From positions 62,001 through 126,000 of the forward strand of contig CALUPH010000005.1 of assembly GCA_944322615.1 (NCBI GenBank): a DNA stretch of 64,000 bases. Direction: 5' to 3'. The DNA is from Candidatus Gastranaerophilales bacterium (GTDB taxonomy: Bacteria; Cyanobacteriota; Vampirovibrionia; Gastranaerophilales; Gastranaerophilaceae). Positions 54,302 to 64,000 of the stretch are shown one piece after another. How positions within the stretch are numbered: the first letter of the stretch is position 1; every line of letters begins with the position of its first letter. Below the pieces are notes generated by a model that made no database searches, was not told the DNA's origin, and worked only from the letters and a program-made list of their open reading frames with translations. Position numbers and translations under genes: made by a program.

Positions 54302-55039
54302 TTATATCCCCTTTATCCTTAAAACAGCAGAATGCCTTGCTGTAATTCCATTTTCTTTTCTATATGAAAAAAATATATCAGACATACAGCATGTGCAATA
54401 GCTACAAATGTCTATATTTTTTATACCAATTTCTTCCAGCTGGCTATAATTCAATAATTTTAAATCAATGTGATATTTGTTAGCTTTTTTTTCATAAAAT
54501 TTTTTTTGACTTTTATCTTCTACAATTTTGTTAAAAACATCTTCATCAGTTTCAAAACAACATTTTCCAATCGATGGACCAATTAAAGCAGTAATATTAT
54601 CTAATTTTACATTAAGTTCAGTGCTCATTTTTAATGCCGTCTTTTTTAATATTTTTAAGGCAGTTCCTCGCCATCCTGCATGAACAACAGCTCCAATATT
54701 ATCTTTTTTTGAATATAAAATGATTGGAACACAATCTGCAAAATTGAGTATTAATAATGAATTATTGACATCTGAAATTAAAGCATCAGTATCATCATAA
54801 AAATATTTTTCTGATTTTATAATCTGAACATTTGCACTATGTGTCTGTTTAGCTGTATATATACCTTTTAAACCAAATTTTTCTGTTAAAAACTTTCTAT
54901 TTTGATTTGCTTCAAACTCCAAATCAGTCCTTGAAGCAGAAGTTAATACAAAATCACGAGTTGTAAAAAAACAATCTATATCAGCTAATAAGGAGGATTT
55001 TAATACTTTTTTTCCATAGAAATCATCAAAATAAAACAT
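54302..55039 (-). CDS. pgeF: Multicopper-oxidase-like laccase domain protein PgeF/YfiH
   Basis: 245 aa. The DUF152 motifs are all present: Q-T-H-S-A-N, A-D-C-V-P-I-I-L, V-H-A-G-W-R-G-T, G-P-S-I-G-K-C-C-F-E and the closing C-S-Y-C-T-C-C ... S-Y-R-K-E. The His and Cys residues bind zinc. This family acts as a purine nucleoside phosphorylase/adenosine deaminase and as a peptidoglycan precursor editing factor in different bacteria. Overlaps upp by 1 base, and the pair makes a nucleoside salvage context plausible. Confidence 0.87.
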   Translation of the reverse strand: MFYFDDFYGKKVLKSSLLADIDCFFTTRDFVLTSASRTDLEFEANQNRKFLTEKFGLKGIYTAKQTHSANVQIIKSEKYFYDDTDALISDVNNSLLILNFADCVPIILYSKKDNIGAVVHAGWRGTALKILKKTALKMSTELNVKLDNITALIGPSIGKCCFETDEDVFNKIVEDKSQKKFYEKKANKYHIDLKLLNYSQLEEIGIKNIDICSYCTCCMSDIFFSYRKENGITARHSAVLRIKGI

Positions 55040-55701
55040 TAATTTTCTACCGTATTAAATATTCTATCACCAGCATCTCCAAGACCTGGACGGATATATC
55101 CATGTTCATTTAAACAATCATCAATACTCGCAGTAATAATTTTGACATCAGGATATGCACTTTGAACTTTACTTAAACCTTCAGGCGCACTAATCAAACT
55201 AACAAAACGAATATTATTGTGAGGTACTTTTTTATTAGCAAAAAGTTTAATCGCATCTATAGCTGAGTTTCCGGTTGCAAGCATCGGATCAAGTATTAAA
55301 ATAATTTTGTCTTCAGGATGTTCAAACTCAACAGGAATTTTATTATAATACCAGACCGGAGTTAATGTATCTTCATCTCTATACATACCAATATGACGAA
55401 CTGTTGCATATGGCATAATTTCATTTGCAATATCAGAAAAAATCAAACCTGCTCTAAGTATTGGAGCTATTATAATTTCCTTTTTCTTACTTAAAATTTT
55501 TGATTTACAAGCTTCTAAAGGAGTTTCAACAATAATATCTTCAAGCTCTAAATCCTCAGTTGCTTTATAAAATAAAAGATAAGTTATTCTTCTTATTGCA
55601 TTTCTAAATACTTCAGCATTAGTATCTTTATTTCTAATTATACTAAGGTTATGACAACATAAAGGATGATTTACAACATAGACATTAGAAAACTTATTCA
55701 T
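55039..55701 (-). CDS. upp: Uracil phosphoribosyltransferase
   Basis: 220 aa. The PRPP loop is I-L-D-P-M-L-A-T-G-N-S-A (about 140-151), with A-P-I-L-R-A-G-L earlier and the uracil loop Y-I-R-P-G-L-G-D-A-G-D-R near the end, all typical of Upp. It makes UMP from uracil and PRPP. It overlaps the upstream MCE gene by 8 bases. Confidence 0.94.
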   Translation of the reverse strand: MNKFSNVYVVNHPLCCHNLSIIRNKDTNAEVFRNAIRRITYLLFYKATEDLELEDIIVETPLEACKSKILSKKKEIIIAPILRAGLIFSDIANEIMPYATVRHIGMYRDEDTLTPVWYYNKIPVEFEHPEDKIILILDPMLATGNSAIDAIKLFANKKVPHNNIRFVSLISAPEGLSKVQSAYPDVKIITASIDDCLNEHGYIRPGLGDAGDRIFNTVEN

Positions 55702-56392
55702 TATTTATTTCCTTCATACTTTCTTCATTTAAATTACTTTGATTATTATCAATTTCATCGTTATTTTGACTGCTTTTATTATTAATATAATCAAATGTTC
55801 TTTTTGTTAATTTATAAATAATAACAGATTGAGCAGTATTAATTTCGCTTGTTTGACGAGAAATATTTCCAACTAAAGAACTCTGCTTTAGAAATTCTTT
55901 GTTATTCAATAAACCGGATGCTTGAATTGTTCGACCAATACCACCGTATATATCAATCATTACATTTGATGCAAGCTTTTGTCCGTCCCAAAAATCTTGA
56001 ACTCTATACGATGCAGAAGGTATGATTTCTTCTTTACAATCAACTTCAGATGATGTAGAAGGATTAAGTTCTAATGAAGTAGAACCACCCAACCCGTAAA
56101 ATTGAATTGATGCAGTTGCACATTTTGGTATTTGAACATCTTTTTTCGTGACAAGAAGAGATACAAATACTTTATTATCAAAGATCTTTACATCTTTAAC
56201 ATAACCAATATTTATCCCCATTAAACGAACAGGAGAACCCTCTACCAAACCATCTACATCATCAAAGAAAATATAATACGAGTTTTGAACATTATCTTTT
56301 ACAGCTGTTTTATATATAAACAAAAACAATCCGCCTGAAATAATTAAAAGCCAAACTATAATTTCTATTAGCCAAATATATTTTCTTTTCAT
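55694..56392 (-). CDS. MCE/MlaD-type lipid transport protein
   Basis: 232 aa from ATG at 56392; an in-frame TTG is 6 codons earlier. One N-terminal membrane helix (about 7-27) anchors an MCE domain: Y-Y-I-F-F-D-D-V-D-G-L-V-E-G-S-P-V-R-L-M-G-I-N-I-G-Y-V, then V-F-V-S-L-L-V and G-L-G-G-S-T-S-L-E-L, where MlaD has its pore loop. A helical, Asn-rich tail ends it. MlaD forms hexameric rings in the periplasm that move phospholipids between membranes. MlaE and MlaF are not in the window. Supports a diderm envelope. Confidence 0.87.
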   Translation of the reverse strand: MKRKYIWLIEIIVWLLIISGGLFLFIYKTAVKDNVQNSYYIFFDDVDGLVEGSPVRLMGINIGYVKDVKIFDNKVFVSLLVTKKDVQIPKCATASIQFYGLGGSTSLELNPSTSSEVDCKEEIIPSASYRVQDFWDGQKLASNVMIDIYGGIGRTIQASGLLNNKEFLKQSSLVGNISRQTSEINTAQSVIIYKLTKRTFDYINNKSSQNNDEIDNNQSNLNEESMKEINNE

Positions 56393-56429
56393 ACGAATAT
56401 TATAAATCAAATCAAATTTATTACAAAAT

Positions 56430-57218
56430 TTATGACTTTTTATTTTTATACAAAATTATAAGCGATATGACAGAAGCAAATACAAATAATAATGCAACTA
56501 TCTGAGCAATATGAATATTATTAAAAGATAAAACACTATCTACTCTAACAGATTCAACTAATATTCTTGCTAACGAATACAAAATTATATAAACAAAAAA
56601 GATTAAACCATCTTTTCTATTTTTTACTTTTGAAAGAATTAAATATAAAACAATAAAAATTAAAATGCTTAATAAAGATTCATACAAAAAAGCAGGATGA
56701 AAATATTCATAGGATTTATATTCTATAGGTCTGGCACTATAAGGAATATAAAGTTTCCAAGGCAAATCTGTTGGTAACCCAAAAGCTTCAGAATTAAAAA
56801 AATTGCCCCAACGACCGAATATTTGACCTGTAACTATACCGAAAGAAAATAAATCAGCATATCTGAGAAAATTTATATTATTCTGTTTAGCATAGATCAA
56901 CCCAATCAAAATACCGCCAATAACAGCACCTTGAATAGATATACCACCATTCCAAATAGCTAGTATTTCAGCAGGATGTTTTACAAAATATTTGTAATCT
57001 AACAAGACGTAATATAATCTTGCACTTAAAATTCCACTTATTATTAAAACAAAAGACAAATCACAAATAGTATCAGTAAGTATTTCTTTGTAATAATGTT
57101 TTTTTATAAAAATAATAACAAACAAACCCAAAAGTATAGAAATTGACATAACAACACCATACCAATGAATATCAATTAGTCCTATAGTTAAAGCGATATC
57201 ACCGGGAGACTGAAACAT
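56430..57218 (-). CDS. lgt: Prolipoprotein diacylglyceryl transferase
   Basis: 262 aa, seven transmembrane helices. The Lgt signature is G-R-W-G-N-F-F-N-S-E-A-F-G (about 136-148), preceded by W-N-G-G-I-S-I-Q-G-A-V-I-G-G and followed by H-P-A-F-L-Y-E. It adds diacylglyceryl to the lipobox cysteine of lipoproteins. It begins just behind (2 bases) a TPR gene that itself encodes a lipoprotein. Confidence 0.95.
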   Translation of the reverse strand: MFQSPGDIALTIGLIDIHWYGVVMSISILLGLFVIIFIKKHYYKEILTDTICDLSFVLIISGILSARLYYVLLDYKYFVKHPAEILAIWNGGISIQGAVIGGILIGLIYAKQNNINFLRYADLFSFGIVTGQIFGRWGNFFNSEAFGLPTDLPWKLYIPYSARPIEYKSYEYFHPAFLYESLLSILIFIVLYLILSKVKNRKDGLIFFVYIILYSLARILVESVRVDSVLSFNNIHIAQIVALLFVFASVISLIILYKNKKS

Positions 57219-57220
57219 CT

Positions 57221-57838
57221 TTATTCTGTTACTTCATCTTTTTTTTCATCAATAGGAGTAACTTCATCTTGAAGTTTTTTTACATTTTCAAGATTTTTAC
57301 TATCATAAATCGCTGTATATTCCTTTATTTTAGAATTTAATTCAGCGATTTTAGCATTTATTTGTTCTGTTTCAGGAGCATCCGGTTTTTTAACCAAATA
57401 CAAATTATAAGTTTCTACCGTATCAGAAGCTTTATCATTAAATTTTGCAATATCATCTAGAGACAATTCAGGTATTACACCATTTTCATCAGCCTCTTTT
57501 TCAATAATTTTATAAGCCAAAGCTTCTTTGGCAACAGCTAAAGTATAGTATGTATCAGCAAATTCAGGTTTTAATTCAATTACTTTTTTTAGTTCTTCAA
57601 CAGCACCTTCATAATTGCCTACGCTATTATATGCAACAGCCAAATTATAATGTGTTTGATAAATCTCATTATCTAAATCAAGACTAGATTTCAAACGACA
57701 AATAGCCGTTTCTGTATCACCTTTATCCATATATGATTCGGCTTTATTATTTAACTCTTGTATTGCAAGATTATTTATACACGCTGTGGTCATCACAGAT
57801 ACGAATAATATTGTAAATAACAATAATATCTTTTTCAT
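57221..57838 (-). CDS. TPR lipoprotein
   Basis: 205 aa. A lipoprotein signal peptide (M-K-K-I-L-L-L-F, then M-T-T-A-C with the lipobox cysteine at 20) precedes three TPR-like units (D-T-E-T-A-I-C-R-L-K-S-S-L, Y-E-G-A-V-E-E-L-K-K-V-I-E-L-K-P). The tail is acidic and coiled. It would be membrane-anchored in the periplasm and bind a protein partner. First gene of the operon, only 2 bases before lgt, which modifies it. Confidence 0.83.
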   Translation of the reverse strand: MKKILLLFTILFVSVMTTACINNLAIQELNNKAESYMDKGDTETAICRLKSSLDLDNEIYQTHYNLAVAYNSVGNYEGAVEELKKVIELKPEFADTYYTLAVAKEALAYKIIEKEADENGVIPELSLDDIAKFNDKASDTVETYNLYLVKKPDAPETEQINAKIAELNSKIKEYTAIYDSKNLENVKKLQDEVTPIDEKKDEVTE

Positions 57839-57885
57839 AAAAATCCCCTATAGACTTATTACACTATAAACGTAAAATGAAAATT

Positions 57886-57913
57886 TTGCAATATTTTCAA
57901 AATAGTATACAAT
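57886..57913 (+). promoter_or_regulatory. Probable promoter of the zinc-finger operon
   Basis: TTGCAA, 16-bp spacer and TACAAT, followed 31 bases on by the ATG. A GGAGGAG about 20 bases upstream of the ATG is too far for ribosome binding; AAGAGA nearer may serve. Confidence 0.4.
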
Positions 57914-57944
57914 ATTTGGAGGAGTAGTTTATTAAGAGATAATC

Positions 57945-58217
57945 ATGAGCGATTCAGAAAAAATAGTTTCATTAAAAAATGCCAGACATAAAACAAAAGA
58001 GACAAAAAAAGAAGATGTTCAAAAGACACAAGAACCTGTTATATGCAGTTTCTGTGGTCGTCCTAATACACAAGTGGCAAAAATGGTTCAAGGTCCGGGA
58101 GTTAATATATGCTCAGAATGCACTATGATTGCTGTTCAATATCTTATATTAGAGGATAAGTTACCTTCAGGTGAAGCACAAAAGATACTTGATATTTTTT
58201 GGAGCAAAATAAAATAA
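57945..58217 (+). CDS. Stand-alone ClpX-type zinc-finger protein
   Basis: 90 aa. A charged tail (1-30) precedes a C4 zinc site C34-S-F-C37 ... C56-S-E-C59, with G-P-G-V-N-I-C between; the rest is a helix. This is the ZBD of ClpX, which there dimerises and binds substrates and the adaptor SspB. Here there is no AAA+ domain behind it (the stop is real and the next gene starts immediately). It could be an adaptor, or a competitor of ClpX dimerisation. The stop TAA overlaps the next ATG. Confidence 0.75.
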   Translation: MSDSEKIVSLKNARHKTKETKKEDVQKTQEPVICSFCGRPNTQVAKMVQGPGVNICSECTMIAVQYLILEDKLPSGEAQKILDIFWSKIK

Positions 58218-59854
58218 TGTCTCAACTTTCAAAACTACAAATACGTGCAAAGGTTCTTTCTGTTATTTCAGAAATAAAATCCTCTGCTACTTATAACGAA
58301 GACTCTCTTTCAAATTTCATAGATGAATTAAATAATATTGATGACAAAGAAACTCTATTTGATATCTTTATTAAAGAATATATTAAAATGGATGAAAATG
58401 AATATGTGTTTTCCGGCTGTATATTAAAAAATGTTGTGCCAAAAAAATACATAAACGACAAAGTTCTTGAACAATTAAAATCTAATATACTTTCAGATGA
58501 ATCAAAATATAAACTTGTTCAATTATTGAGACTCGTCGGAAGCGAATGCAATTATAATGAAATACCATCTTACTTTGAAAATCCGGAAGAAGTTTTAGAT
58601 AAAGAAACAAAAAAACTATTAGAAAATGCCGTTTTTAACCCGGAAGCAATGCTTGATTTTCTGGATTTTGTTTCAGCAGTTTCAGCTAAAGACAGAAATC
58701 TTTTACTTGACTCTTTAAAACTTGACTATGAAGGTGATGTACTTGCTAATATAATATATCCTGTTCTATATTCCAATTATGATGATAGTTTTATTTTGGA
58801 AGTAATTAATATATTATCTGATTCTAAATCTTCACTAGCTATAAAACCTTTTAATTATTTGATAGAAACATCATCTAATCAAGAGATTATAAATGCTTGT
58901 AAAACAGGATTAAAGAAATTAAAATTAGCTGGAGCAACAGAAGAAAAAGCGAATAATTATTTTCAAAATATTGTAAAAGACACGACACCTTCAGAATTTT
59001 TCACAACAATTCCTGATGGAAACGGCAATCAGGCACTACTTATTTCAAGACAAAATCAAAAAGGGAAATATATTCTTGTTGCTGTTGTAACAAATGATAA
59101 AGCAGGTATAATTGACTGTTTTGGTTTTTTTAATATTTCACAAGAAGAATTAATAAAAGTTATTGGTAAATTTTATAAATCTGAAGGGAAATACAAAGTA
59201 AAACCTGAATATATAAAAACAAAAATTGAAGAAGCTATCGATATAACAATCAAAGCTAAACACAAATTTCCATATGAATTTATCTGTTGGAATACATTTA
59301 CAAGTGATTTAGATATACTAGACACAGATTTAAAAACATATATAGAAACAAATTGTAAGCAACAACTTATTTCTAAAAATGATATGCTAAATTTACTAAC
59401 AAAAGAATATACTTTAAGATGGTTTATTACTCCAAGTGAAAATGAAATAATAAAAATATTTGTAGAAGATATATATAATGAAAATGAACCTAATATCGAA
59501 AATATAAATGAAAAAATAAAAGATAGTATAGATAAAATTTTTGATGAAAAAGAAGTAAGTATTTGGCAAAATAGATTTTATAATCTCATATATCTATTAA
59601 GAAATAATTCACTTTTAAAAGAAGCAGATAACTTTTATACAATATTAAAAAATAATGAATTATTTACGCTGTTTAAATTAGTAATAATACAAAGAAGCAT
59701 ATTCAACTATTATGTAGGGCTAAAAGAAAATATAAAGGAATCTTTTTTTACAACTAACATATTCAGTAAAAAGAACGCAACAAGTAAAAGCTATGATATA
59801 AAAAAAATAGAAAAAATAATCAATATACTAAAAAGACAGTGGATAGATGAATAA
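58217..59854 (+). CDS. Unknown helical repeat protein
   Basis: 545 aa from ATG at 58217, overlapping the previous stop (TAATG); an in-frame TTG is 6 codons earlier. The N-terminal half is a series of helices of HEAT-like look (L-L-D-S-L-K-L-D-Y-E, I-L-S-D-S-K-S-S-L-A-I-K-P-F-N-Y-L-I-E), then a G-K-Y-I-L-V-A-V-V strand segment at about 285-300 and another helical part. There is no membrane helix and no catalytic motif I recognise. Its position between a ClpX-type zinc finger and ruvX is a conserved-looking operon, but the function is unknown. Confidence 0.65.
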   Translation: MSQLSKLQIRAKVLSVISEIKSSATYNEDSLSNFIDELNNIDDKETLFDIFIKEYIKMDENEYVFSGCILKNVVPKKYINDKVLEQLKSNILSDESKYKLVQLLRLVGSECNYNEIPSYFENPEEVLDKETKKLLENAVFNPEAMLDFLDFVSAVSAKDRNLLLDSLKLDYEGDVLANIIYPVLYSNYDDSFILEVINILSDSKSSLAIKPFNYLIETSSNQEIINACKTGLKKLKLAGATEEKANNYFQNIVKDTTPSEFFTTIPDGNGNQALLISRQNQKGKYILVAVVTNDKAGIIDCFGFFNISQEELIKVIGKFYKSEGKYKVKPEYIKTKIEEAIDITIKAKHKFPYEFICWNTFTSDLDILDTDLKTYIETNCKQQLISKNDMLNLLTKEYTLRWFITPSENEIIKIFVEDIYNENEPNIENINEKIKDSIDKIFDEKEVSIWQNRFYNLIYLLRNNSLLKEADNFYTILKNNELFTLFKLVIIQRSIFNYYVGLKENIKESFFTTNIFSKKNATSKSYDIKKIEKIINILKRQWIDE

Positions 59855-60263
59855 AATTATAGGATTAGATATAGGAAAGAAAAGAATAGGAATTTCAATA
59901 AGCGATATTATGGGACTTATTGCACATCCTGTTGAAACAATACAAAGAGAACCGGAAAATCTTGCAATAGAGAAAATAAAAAAAATATGCAAAGAAAATA
60001 ATGTAAAAAAAATAGTAGCCGGTCTACCAAAAAATATGAACAATACAATAGGCGAACAAGCTCAAGACTGCATTGACTTTGCAAATAATTTTAAAGATGA
60101 ATACGAAATAATATTTGAAGACGAAAGGCTTACAAGTAAACAAGCAGAATATATTCTTGCACAAACAGGAAGAAAATATACAAAAGATAAGAAACTTGTC
60201 GATTTAAAAAGTGCTTGTATTATATTACAACAATACTTAGACAGCCCAAGAAAAAATTTATAA
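59847..60263 (+). CDS. ruvX: RuvX/YqgF RNase H-fold Holliday-junction resolvase-like, 16S rRNA processing
   Basis: 138 aa, family size. The fold begins I-I-G-L-D-I-G-K-K-R-I-G-I-S-I-S-D, then I-V-A-G-L-P and E-D-E-R-L-T-S-K-Q-A-E, with D-L-K-S-A-C-I-I-L-Q at the end. Known as the pre-16S rRNA 5' nuclease and a RuvC-like resolvase. Overlaps the previous gene by 8 bases and is followed by a DUF1292 gene, an arrangement known from Firmicutes (ruvX-yrzB). Confidence 0.93.
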   Translation: MNKIIGLDIGKKRIGISISDIMGLIAHPVETIQREPENLAIEKIKKICKENNVKKIVAGLPKNMNNTIGEQAQDCIDFANNFKDEYEIIFEDERLTSKQAEYILAQTGRKYTKDKKLVDLKSACIILQQYLDSPRKNL

Positions 60264-60291
60264 ATAATCTAAAATAGAAAGAGAGAAAATA

Positions 60292-60564
60292 ATGACAAAC
60301 AAAGAAGAACAATTTATTGAAACATTTGATGAAGATGGAAACAAAGTAACTTTTGAATTATTAGATATTGTTACTGTTGATGATATAGAATATGCTCTTC
60401 TTCTTCCCAAAGATGCAGAAACGGAAGATGAAGAAAGTGAAGTTTTAGTTATGCGCCTAAAAAAAGACGGTGAAGAATATACTTTCGAAACAATCGAAGA
60501 TGATGAAGAATTTGATAAAGTTGCTCAATATATAGAGGAAATTGAAGACGAAATTGAAGACTAA
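60292..60564 (+). CDS. DUF1292 (YrzB-like) acidic protein
   Basis: 90 aa, very acidic. It has F-D-E-D-G-N-K-V-T-F-E-L-L-D, E-Y-A-L-L-L-P and the C-terminal D-E-E-F-D-K-V-A-Q-Y of DUF1292. Function is unknown; it follows ruvX in many bacteria. Its start has AAAGAGAG about 6 bases upstream. A terminator follows. Confidence 0.88.
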   Translation: MTNKEEQFIETFDEDGNKVTFELLDIVTVDDIEYALLLPKDAETEDEESEVLVMRLKKDGEEYTFETIEDDEEFDKVAQYIEEIEDEIED

Positions 60565-60570
60565 AGAATA

Positions 60571-60601
60571 AAAAAAACTCCCCATAATGGGGAGTTTTTT
60601 T
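60571..60601. terminator. Bidirectional intrinsic terminator
   Basis: AAAAAACTCCCC / GGGGAGTTTTTT, a perfect 12-bp stem, between the convergent DUF1292 and gdhA genes. Confidence 0.92.
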
Positions 60602-60608
60602 ATCTTTT

Positions 60609-63444
<2,836 letters not shown>

Positions 63445-63556
63445 AATTACATGTTAAATTACTAATTTATAATTATCAAATTATTTTACAATATACTTTA
63501 TAGTTTGCTACAAGCTCAAAATTAATTGTATAATACATTATATATATAGGAAACAT

Positions 63557-64000
63557 ATGGTAGATAATAACAAAGTAGAAGTTATAATAGTAGGAGCAGG
63601 TCCTGCTGGAGTAAGTGCGGCGATAACACTTGCAAGAGCGGGGAAAAAAGTTCTGATTGTTGACAGAGCAAACAATACTGGTGAAAAAAATATGTTTGGC
63701 GGATGCATATACGCAAAACAAACCGCCGAAATATTTCCTAAATTTTGGGAAACAGCCCCTATAGAAAGATCAATTACAGAACATAAAATTTTTATGTTAA
63801 CGGATTATAACTCAACAGAGTTTAACTATCGCTATTCTTCAAAAGGGTCATATAAGGCATTTACTGTATTACGTTCTAAATGGGATAAATGGTGCATTGA
63901 ACAAGCACAAAAAGAAGGAGCTTATTATGCACCAAAAACACTTGTAAAAGAGTTATTAATAGAAAACGGAAAAATTGTAGGCATTCAAACTCCATACGAA
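63557..64000 (+). CDS. ETF-quinone-oxidoreductase / FixC-like FAD protein, 3' end outside window
   Basis: 148 codons to the window edge, still open. The FAD fold is V-I-I-V-G-A-G-P-A-G-V-S-A-A (9-22) with the ribose-binding D at V-D-R. Then G-E-K-N-M-F-G-G-C-I-Y at 43-53 matches the FixC/ETF-QO group, where a conserved G-G is followed by the flavin loop. The family passes electrons from electron-transfer flavoprotein to quinone; FixABCX members bifurcate. The FeS and C-terminal part are not seen, so a geranylgeranyl-reductase-type relative is possible. The start has only AGG 6 bases upstream. Confidence 0.75.
   Translation, partial: MVDNNKVEVIIVGAGPAGVSAAITLARAGKKVLIVDRANNTGEKNMFGGCIYAKQTAEIFPKFWETAPIERSITEHKIFMLTDYNSTEFNYRYSSKGSYKAFTVLRSKWDKWCIEQAQKEGAYYAPKTLVKELLIENGKIVGIQTPYE

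Noticed and set aside
63476-63721. 81-codon minus-strand frame
   Set aside because: It overlaps the start of the FixC-like gene, which has a clear FAD motif.

Overview
The window is a strongly AT-rich bacterial chromosome segment with dense genes in short directional operons and standard stop codons. It encodes a diderm envelope (LptC and LptA-type LPS export, an MCE/MlaD protein, Lgt with a lipoprotein, an LPS-type heptosyltransferase domain). It also encodes strictly anaerobic energy metabolism: an NAD-linked [FeFe]-hydrogenase HydC-B-A, a 2-oxoacid:ferredoxin oxidoreductase KorA-B and NADP-type glutamate dehydrogenase. Several genes have a cyanobacterium-like flavour (GH57 branching enzyme, VKOR-DsbA fusion, monofunctional MnmD, a SLOG/DprA-like protein). 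Together these suggest a non-photosynthetic gut relative of Cyanobacteria (Melainabacteria/Vampirovibrionia, probably Gastranaerophilales). This assignment is inference from gene content; no rRNA lies in the window.

Layout. 1-3.1 kb: a TPR-glycosyltransferase (cut by the window edge) and an rRNA methyltransferase. 3.2-9.7 kb (minus): an orphan ribbon-helix-helix regulator, then a glycan operon (GT2, DUF1796, and enzymes for a dTDP-3-acetamido-3,6-dideoxyhexose) downstream of pcrA. 9.9-13.9 kb: SLOG protein, FAD oxidoreductase, MnmD and a NarL-type response regulator. The oxidoreductase and response-regulator genes share a TATCG-rich upstream element. 14-18 kb: a regulator made of four GntR winged helices, a 55-codon gene with an ideal ribosome-binding site, and three tandem exported VWA proteins. 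18-21 kb: GH57 branching enzyme and a small kinase-like protein. 21-24.1 kb: an accessory pocket between tmRNA and tRNA-Phe holding two unknown membrane proteins, an internally deleted IS3 element, a solo IS-end-like hairpin and a duplicated tRNA 3' end. 24.2-33.4 kb: FeS oxidoreductase, LptC/LptA, ion transporter, prfB, metG, rph and a zinc dehydrogenase. 33.4-36.3 kb: a lineage-type membrane protein and an orphan protein resembling the cytoplasmic half of the type III export gate FlhA. 36.4-49 kb: hydCBA, TPR-dusB-GIY-YIG, queH, VKOR-DsbA, korAB. 49-58 kb: aminotransferase, EamA exporter, nth, and a long minus operon (TPR lipoprotein, lgt, mce, upp, pgeF, SEC-C, membrane protein). 58-64 kb: a ClpX-type zinc-finger protein, a large unknown protein, ruvX, DUF1292, gdhA, amidase and the start of an ETF-quinone-oxidoreductase-like gene.

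How they work together. KorAB would reduce ferredoxin during 2-oxoacid oxidation, and HydABC could discharge reduced ferredoxin and NADH as H2. GdhA links 2-oxoglutarate to ammonia. The most unusual content is the orphan FlhA-like protein and four lineage-type proteins with an Asn/Ser-rich N-terminus and an S-F-x-G-like motif, one of them kinase-like. A common export system linking them is a testable guess, not something the sequence proves.
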